A stretch of 64,000 nucleotides of DNA, from NCBI RefSeq assembly GCF_000737245.1, contig NZ_JPQU01000024.1:1-64000 (forward strand), read 5' to 3'. Position 1 is the first letter of the stretch. Every line of letters starts with the position of its first letter. This document shows positions 58,507 to 64,000 of this stretch, piece by piece. The translations under genes were made by a program, and so were the position numbers. The stretch is from Pseudomonas syringae. GTDB lineage: Bacteria; Pseudomonadota; Gammaproteobacteria; Pseudomonadales; Pseudomonadaceae. Under the pieces are notes generated by a model. The model did no database searches. It saw only the letters and a list, made by a program, of their open reading frames with translations, and was not told the DNA's origin.

Positions 58507-58968
58507 ATGACCCGCCGCGCCAAGGGCTTTACCCTCATCGAATTGTTAATCACTGTGACGCTGGTGGGGATACTGGCGGCCATTGCTGTGCCGAATTTCA
58601 GCAGCATGATTCAGAAATCCAAGGCCGATTCCGAAGTGAGTGACCTGCAGCGGGCGCTCAACTTTACGCGGTTAGAGGCGATAAATCGGGGTGTGAACAT
58701 GACGGTGTTGCCGAGCACAGGCGCCACCTGGACCACCGAATTGAAGGTGGTGTTGTCGTCTGACACGACCACCGCTATCCGGGTCGTTGCCCCTATGAGC
58801 AGTGGCGCCAAGGTGGCCATGGCGACCACGGGCGGTACCAGCGTGAGTGCCCTTCAGTTTAATAACCTGGGCGGTCTGTCTGCGCCTGCCGAGGCTGTCG
58901 TAATGACTTACACATTGGGCAGCAATGTCAGGACCTTGAATATAGGCTTGAACGGTCGAATTCAATAG
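58507..58968 (+). CDS. fimU: Minor pilin FimU
   Basis: This 153-residue minor type IV pilin has a prepilin leader (MTRRAKG) followed by FTLIELLITVTLVGILAAIAVPNF, with Glu5. The GspH-like region contains LQRALNFTRLEAINRG. FimU is part of the priming complex that starts pilus assembly and links pilin to the PilV-W-X-Y1 core. AAGGAG precedes the ATG. It is the first gene of the operon. Confidence 0.9.
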   Translation: MTRRAKGFTLIELLITVTLVGILAAIAVPNFSSMIQKSKADSEVSDLQRALNFTRLEAINRGVNMTVLPSTGATWTTELKVVLSSDTTTAIRVVAPMSSGAKVAMATTGGTSVSALQFNNLGGLSAPAEAVVMTYTLGSNVRTLNIGLNGRIQ

Positions 58969-58987
58969 CTTTGAGTGGAAACTGAAT

Positions 58988-59509
58988 ATGCGCAAGGGAT
59001 GTAAACGTCGCCAGAAAGGCATGACGCTGATCGAAGTACTGGTTTCAGTATTGATTCTGGCCATTGGCATATTGGGTGCCGCAGCAATTCAATTGAATGC
59101 CCTCAAATACACCGACAGCTCGGCCATGACCAGCCAGGCGAGTTTTATTGCCTACGACATGATGGACAGAATTCGGGCGAATGTGGACGGCAACGCAGTG
59201 GGTAACGGGGCAACCAATGTCTTGGCAACTTATGCTCTGAGTTCGCTGGCGGCTGCGCCTGCCGCAGGCAGCGACGCCAGGTCTGAGGACTTGGCGAACT
59301 TCAGGGCCAATGTCTCTGCATTTGCAGGCGCCGATGGCGCGAACAGCAGTATTGCCATCAATGGTCGTGAGGTGAGGATTACCATCTTCTGGAATGATGC
59401 CCGAGCTACGGGGGCCAGCGACGTTGCCCTCACCGGTTCCGCAACGAGCGGTACTCAGAGAAGTTTTGTGCTGATATCTCAGGTTGGCGTGAATGTGGTG
59501 ACACCATGA
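58988..59509 (+). CDS. pilV: Minor pilin PilV
   Basis: This 173-residue minor pilin has the leader MRKGCKRRQKG and then MTLIEVLVSVLILAIGILGAAAIQL, the usual PilV helix (Met rather than Phe at position 1 of the mature form). The AYDMMDRIRANVDG phrase is typical of the family. It lies 19 bases after fimU and overlaps pilW by ATGA. Confidence 0.93.
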   Translation: MRKGCKRRQKGMTLIEVLVSVLILAIGILGAAAIQLNALKYTDSSAMTSQASFIAYDMMDRIRANVDGNAVGNGATNVLATYALSSLAAAPAAGSDARSEDLANFRANVSAFAGADGANSSIAINGREVRITIFWNDARATGASDVALTGSATSGTQRSFVLISQVGVNVVTP

Positions 59510-60210
59510 AGAAGTATTCCAGAGGCTTCGGCCTGATCGAAATCATGGTTGCCCTTGTGCTGGGGCTGGTGATTTCCATGGGAGTGATCCAGATTTTCGT
59601 TGCCTCCCGTGGCACCTACACCACCCAGAACACCTCGGCCCGAATGCAGGAAGACGCTCGGTTTGTGTTGAGCAAATTGATGCAGGAAATCCGCATGACG
59701 GGCATGTTCGGCTGTTTGAGCGTGGATAACCTTACGGTGGCAAACGGCTCGATGCCTGTGAAGCCTGCAGCGTTCAACACTCCTATCCTCTGGAATAACG
59801 CCAACAACACGTTGACCCTTATCACCGCCGATATCGGCGGGTCCGGCGGTGTACCAAACTGGACGGTTGTGTCGAACTGCCAAAGCACCACTGAGCTCTA
59901 CGCAGGTAACCGGGCACCGGCAGCAGGCCAAGTCGCGTTTCCGCTGCGTCAGCTGATCTATGTGCTCAACGGCCCGGTGTTAGGCGTGGGTCCTGACGCG
60001 AACAACATTCAGCCATTACTCAACAACGTCGGAGGCTTGGTGATCGACTTTGGTATTGCAGGTACACCAATGACCTATACCCCCGTAATCAACGCTGGCA
60101 ACGCCGCCAATATCCGCAGTGTGCGCATCCGACTGACCCTCACCGACCCCAACGGCAGGGTCAGAGATCAGGTTTATAACGTAGTAGCTGCCGTGCGTAA
60201 CCGGTTTTGA
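59506..60210 (+). CDS. pilW: Minor pilin PilW
   Basis: This 234-residue minor pilin begins MKKYSRGFGLIEIMVALVLGLVISMGVIQIF. The leader ends in RG and the mature start is FGLIE, again with Glu5. SARMQEDARFVLSKLMQEIRMTGMFGC is split between helix and head. It belongs to the priming complex with PilV and PilX. It starts in the pilV stop (ATGA). Confidence 0.92.
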   Translation: MKKYSRGFGLIEIMVALVLGLVISMGVIQIFVASRGTYTTQNTSARMQEDARFVLSKLMQEIRMTGMFGCLSVDNLTVANGSMPVKPAAFNTPILWNNANNTLTLITADIGGSGGVPNWTVVSNCQSTTELYAGNRAPAAGQVAFPLRQLIYVLNGPVLGVGPDANNIQPLLNNVGGLVIDFGIAGTPMTYTPVINAGNAANIRSVRIRLTLTDPNGRVRDQVYNVVAAVRNRF

Positions 60211-60224
60211 AGGGGCTTCATGCA

Positions 60225-60719
60225 ATGAGTACACAAAGACGCAGTTTACCGTCGTCCCAGAAAGGCATGGTGCTGGTGGTCAGCCTCATATTCCTGCTGT
60301 TGCTGACATTGCTGGGCGTATCGGCGATGCAGAACGCAACCATGCAGGAAAAAATGTCCGGCAGCGTGATGGTGCGTAATCAGTCCTTTCAGTTTGCCGA
60401 GGCGGCGTTGCGGTTGGGCGAGTCAGAGATACAGAAGACGGGCTTCGTTCTCGCGAAATGCGCCCCGGTAGCGAACTGCGCGCCCCCTGGCGATTCCACT
60501 GGTTTCCCGAGTGCGGGCGGTGGTGCTTCAGGTGTGACCTGGGTCCAGGCCGGCACAAATGCGGTATACGCTTTGCAAAATATCGGCACTACGACAACAC
60601 CTGTTGCCCGCCCCCCCACGTGTTCCTCAGGGAGTTCTGTGACGCTTTATAGAGTGACCGCATCCGCCAGACAAGGCTCGTCGATAACGGTTCTGGAGAG
60701 CATTTATGCCAATTGCTAA
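60225..60719 (+). CDS. pilX: Minor pilin PilX
   Basis: This 164-residue minor pilin has SSQKGMVLVVSLIFLLLLTLLGVSAMQNATMQEKM, the typical PilX helix, which lacks the Glu5 of major pilins. The head begins with NQSFQFAEAALRLGE. The ATG at 60225 has GAAGGGG upstream, and a TTG 6 codons earlier is less likely. The last 14 bases overlap pilY1. Confidence 0.9.
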   Translation: MSTQRRSLPSSQKGMVLVVSLIFLLLLTLLGVSAMQNATMQEKMSGSVMVRNQSFQFAEAALRLGESEIQKTGFVLAKCAPVANCAPPGDSTGFPSAGGGASGVTWVQAGTNAVYALQNIGTTTTPVARPPTCSSGSSVTLYRVTASARQGSSITVLESIYANC

Positions 60720-63700
60720 GACGCTACGCTGTGGGTTGAAGTATTTCTACGGGGTGTTGTTGGCGTTGTATTTCATTGTTCCTGCGCAGGCGGCGTTTGC
60801 TCCGTCGCAAGTTCCGTTATTGAGTGCCCCAGCGGTACCTCCAAACTTGATGCTGTTGGTGGATAATTCGGGCAGTATGAATAACATCATTTGGGCGTCG
60901 GATTTCAATCCGAATACGGTGCGGCCTAAAATAACGTATTTGTATAAATACAATGTTTGTGGCTGGTATTATTGTGATGGTGAAAAAGATATATTGGGTG
61001 ATGACACTTTAATTTTAAGTCAGGCCTCCTCGAATCGTTGTGATTCGGGTTATTATTACATTAAACGTAATGGCGTTGAGTATTGTTTCAAACTTCCGGA
61101 TCCGGTGGATGATGCTAATGAAGGGTCGACTCGATATACAGCAGACTACCTTTCATATCTGATCGATCTGGCGCCAACCGTAAAAAAGAAAGATTTTACG
61201 AAAGGTCTTATTCCAAACGATTTCCGCATGAATGTCGCTCGTGCCGTTGCTAAGGATCTTGTTGTTAACACCACCAAAATTCAGGGTAATACCAGTATTC
61301 GAATTGGATTGGCAAATTTCAATCCTCCTACGAATGACGATGCTGGTCCTGGCGGCAAAATTTCGGTAGACGTAAAAGACCTTGCTGAAGTTAAAAAAAC
61401 AACTTACCAGGCAGCAGTTTCTGCGACTACGGCTGCGCAGAACGTGACGGATCTGACGACGGCAATTGGTAAGTTGAGAAGCGATTCCAATACGCCGCTT
61501 GCGGAAACATATTATGAGGTAACGCGATATTTCAGGGGCATGAAACCGTACTACAACACAACACCCGCTAAATATACGAGCCCTATACAATATCGCTGTC
61601 AGAAAAACTTCACTGTTATTGTTACCGATGGTCTTCCGACCTATGATCGTAATTTTCCCGCTCCTGATGAGGACCCTGACGATAAGCTGAACACGGACAG
61701 GTCGTTACCTAACTGGGACTTGAAGGCCAATGATGGTGCCAATCCGAAAGGGGATGGCGAGGGAGACACGCTTTACCTGGACGATATTGCAAAATTCGCC
61801 TATGACATTGATATGCGCAAGCCTGCCGATGGAACTGATTTGACGCTGAAGAACTGGGATACCGCGGGTTTCAACCCTCAGAACATGATCACCTACACGG
61901 TTGGTTTTACCGTAGCCAATCAGATGCTGATGGATGCTGCTGATATAAATCATGGGCACGGTACTTATTTTCAGACAAATGACAGTGCCGGTCTGACTAA
62001 CTCTATGGCAGCAGCATTGAGGGATATCAACGCCAAGGCTGGTTCCGGTGGTGGCGGGGCTACGAACTCGACAACATTGGTGCCGGGGATAAAGTTCTAT
62101 CAAACCCTCTATGATCCCGCTGATTGGCGCGGGACAATTAAAGCCTACAACATCAATACAACCACGGGGGCGACTGAAGGGCTTGCCTGGAATACGGATG
62201 AGACGATTACGTCGGCCGCGCCGAAGTATGAGTCTTTCAATACTTCAACCTTCAAGCCGATTCCCCTGTTGATGACACGTTTTTCTACAGACCAGCAGAC
62301 GGTATTGAATAACGCAGTTACTCAGAATCAGCGCACCCAATACGGAATTGTAGGTTCAGATTTCATCGCATGGGCGGCGGGCACCAACAAAACAGGGTTG
62401 CGTCAGCGGACAAGGTTACTAGGAGATATCGTCAACTCGCCCCTCACTAGCGCATTGCCTACCAGCAAAACCGCCTCCGACCTAGCGGACGACACCAGCT
62501 ATACAAACTATCTCAATACAAAAGCATCCGGCATGTCTTATAGCCTTTTGGTGAATGCCAATGATGGGTTCATGCATGTAATTAATCCGGTGGACGGATC
62601 GCGGCGATACGCCTATATGCCATCCACGGTTTTACCGTCGCTGGTTACCTTGTCCGCGCTTGATTACGGTGGCGGCTCTCATAAATTTACCGTTGATGGG
62701 CAGCTTTCAGTGATGGACGTTAAACCATCACTATCCGCCCCTTGGCAGACCGTAGCGTTTGGCGGGACGGGAGCGGGTGGTAAAGCCTATTACGCGGTGA
62801 ACCTGTACACGGCGGGCAGCAATGATATTTCGGCCCTTTGGGAAGTCCAGGCTCCCGCATCCGCCAATGCTTTGAACGTGTTCAACGATTTAGGCTTTGC
62901 TTATTCAAAACCGGATGTCGCCAGCATGGCGGATGGCACCGGTATCGTCGCTATTGGTAATGGGTACGGGAGTAATACAGGACTGGCTGTGCTTTATATC
63001 TTGAACTCCACGACGGGAGCGCTCATCTCTAAAATTTCGATACCCGCTAGAACGGGCGAAACTGATAATGGCCTGTCCTCGGTCAAACTGCTCACCGACT
63101 CAAAAAACGTCGTGCAGGCCGCCTATGCTGGTGATCTGAGAGGGCGGTTATGGAAGTTCGACCTGAGCTCCACTACGCCACTCGGTTGGAAAGTCGCTTA
63201 CGGGACGGCATCAAATCCGTTGCCTTTGTTCACCGCCTCAGGCGGTGTTGCCCAGCCCATTACCGTACAGCCTGTGTTGGTTGATCACCCTAGTAGAACC
63301 GGAAAAATGGTCTACTTCGGGACCGGGAAGTTTATTGAAGCTGCGGACAAGACCACTACAGATCAACAGGCATTTTATGCCGTTTGGGATAATGGCGTGG
63401 GTAACCTGGCCGAATCCAATCTGGTTGCGCAAGCCGTCAACAGCACAGGTACTGCGGGTTCCGGGATCAATAACGGCAATACCTATTTCACATCGACAAG
63501 GAATGACGTCGACTGGGCTACCAAGAAAGGATGGTATTTACCATTGGCGACTTCATCACCTTACTTGGGTGAAAGGATTATTTATCCAGCGCAAACCAGT
63601 CGCGAACGGATCATTTTTACAACGGCCGCAGTCAGCTCGGGGGATCCTTGCGAAAGTACAGGTACGGGCAGGATTTTTGAGCTGGATGCCGCCAAGGGCG

Positions 63701-63945
63701 GCATGCTCAGCTACCAAGTGCTCGACACCAATGGCGACAACGACGTAAATAATTCTGACAGCATCGTTTCCGGGCTTGCGTTCAACTCTGGTATTCCGAA
63801 TCTGGCGGCCATTGTCGCGGGCGTTTCTCCAGGCAATGACAACAAATACATCATCGACTCAAGTGGCGGTGGCGTTACTAAGCTTCTTGAAAAAGGCGGC
63901 ACCGCCAACGTCTACCAACGCATCATGTGGCGACAAATTCAGTAA
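60706..63945 (+). CDS. pilY1: PilY1 pilus tip adhesin
   Basis: This 1079-residue secreted protein has a signal peptide (about 1-30) and a von Willebrand A domain with MIDAS motif DNSGSM (53-58). Four cysteines sit in a loop just after it (Cys85, 90, 112, 127). The C-terminal seven-bladed beta-propeller begins near YDPADWRGTIKAYN. A calcium loop D1007-x-N-x-D-x-D with D1018 (DTNGDNDVNNSD) fits the PilY1 site that controls retraction. The first kilobase is visibly richer in A+T than its neighbours. It starts inside pilX. Confidence 0.94.
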   Translation: MPIAKTLRCGLKYFYGVLLALYFIVPAQAAFAPSQVPLLSAPAVPPNLMLLVDNSGSMNNIIWASDFNPNTVRPKITYLYKYNVCGWYYCDGEKDILGDDTLILSQASSNRCDSGYYYIKRNGVEYCFKLPDPVDDANEGSTRYTADYLSYLIDLAPTVKKKDFTKGLIPNDFRMNVARAVAKDLVVNTTKIQGNTSIRIGLANFNPPTNDDAGPGGKISVDVKDLAEVKKTTYQAAVSATTAAQNVTDLTTAIGKLRSDSNTPLAETYYEVTRYFRGMKPYYNTTPAKYTSPIQYRCQKNFTVIVTDGLPTYDRNFPAPDEDPDDKLNTDRSLPNWDLKANDGANPKGDGEGDTLYLDDIAKFAYDIDMRKPADGTDLTLKNWDTAGFNPQNMITYTVGFTVANQMLMDAADINHGHGTYFQTNDSAGLTNSMAAALRDINAKAGSGGGGATNSTTLVPGIKFYQTLYDPADWRGTIKAYNINTTTGATEGLAWNTDETITSAAPKYESFNTSTFKPIPLLMTRFSTDQQTVLNNAVTQNQRTQYGIVGSDFIAWAAGTNKTGLRQRTRLLGDIVNSPLTSALPTSKTASDLADDTSYTNYLNTKASGMSYSLLVNANDGFMHVINPVDGSRRYAYMPSTVLPSLVTLSALDYGGGSHKFTVDGQLSVMDVKPSLSAPWQTVAFGGTGAGGKAYYAVNLYTAGSNDISALWEVQAPASANALNVFNDLGFAYSKPDVASMADGTGIVAIGNGYGSNTGLAVLYILNSTTGALISKISIPARTGETDNGLSSVKLLTDSKNVVQAAYAGDLRGRLWKFDLSSTTPLGWKVAYGTASNPLPLFTASGGVAQPITVQPVLVDHPSRTGKMVYFGTGKFIEAADKTTTDQQAFYAVWDNGVGNLAESNLVAQAVNSTGTAGSGINNGNTYFTSTRNDVDWATKKGWYLPLATSSPYLGERIIYPAQTSRERIIFTTAAVSSGDPCESTGTGRIFELDAAKGGMLSYQVLDTNGDNDVNNSDSIVSGLAFNSGIPNLAAIVAGVSPGNDNKYIIDSSGGGVTKLLEKGGTANVYQRIMWRQIQ

Positions 63946-63957
63946 GGAGTGCGGTCC

Positions 63958-64000
63958 ATGCGTTTCAGATCCAAAGGCTTTACCTTGATCGAGCTCATGA
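63958..64000 (+). CDS. pilE: Minor pilin PilE, N-terminal part only
   Basis: The window ends 14 codons into this gene. The visible start MRFRSKGFTLIELM is a prepilin signal (leader ending KG, mature FTLIELM with Glu5). AAGGAG lies before the ATG, 12 bases after the pilY1 stop. There is no room for pilY2, which lies between pilY1 and pilE in P. aeruginosa. The rest is outside the window. Confidence 0.85.
   Translation, partial: MRFRSKGFTLIELM

Overview
This window is chromosomal DNA from a Pseudomonas of the fluorescens/syringae type. The evidence is the high GC, the gene order ispB / rplU-rpmA-obgE-proB / rpsT / murJ-ribF-ileS-lspA-fkpB-ispH next to the minor pilin operon, the glyA-morA and radA-mapZ-cstA neighbourhoods, and the many GTGGGAGC/GTAGGAGC palindromic (REP) elements. 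About 55 protein genes are supported. I see no rRNA, tRNA, CRISPR array, insertion sequence or prophage.

Layout. (1) 1-6400: a sugar-acid catabolic locus in two transcription units, MFS transporter-lactonase-PdxA2 and enolase-superfamily dehydratase-AraD1/GguC-like protein. Both units are preceded by the same dyad, TATCACT-N11-AGTGAT. (2) 6560-9560: purine permease and trmA, translationally coupled, followed by a tandem REP array. (3) 9680-13400: a three-subunit molybdenum aldehyde oxidoreductase (paoABC type) with ATGA overlaps. (4) 13560-21630: MFS exporter, cyanide-insensitive oxidase cioAB with a third small subunit and an ANR-like box, rlmG, a LuxR-type HTH-only protein, fpr and mscL. 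(5) 21800-27400: radA, the PilZ protein mapZ, and cstA-yjiX-yjiA. (6) 27580-35180: glyA, the GGDEF/EAL protein morA, and ettA. (7) 35380-44080: a Gre-factor paralogue, an Lnb/DUF4105-type periplasmic protein with a probable beta-barrel tail, DUF3015, a LonH-like protease, several small conserved proteins, fklB and a small gene behind a Fur-like box. (8) 44380-57640: a housekeeping block (ispB, ribosomal proteins, obgE, proB, murJ, ribF, ileS, lspA, fkpB, ispH). (9) 57870-64000: type IV pilus minor pilins, fimT divergent from fimU-pilV-pilW-pilX-pilY1-pilE, with pilE cut by the window edge.

The most interesting material lies in three places. The first is the shared operator of the sugar-acid locus. 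The second is the Lnb-like papain-fold/barrel protein and the atypical Gre paralogue beside it. The third is the palindromic repeats: at least 22 loci in several sequence families. Within most pairs the two arms match each other even where they differ from pairs elsewhere, and three loci have perfect stems of 34-43 bp. Nothing here is clearly a new defence or mobile system.
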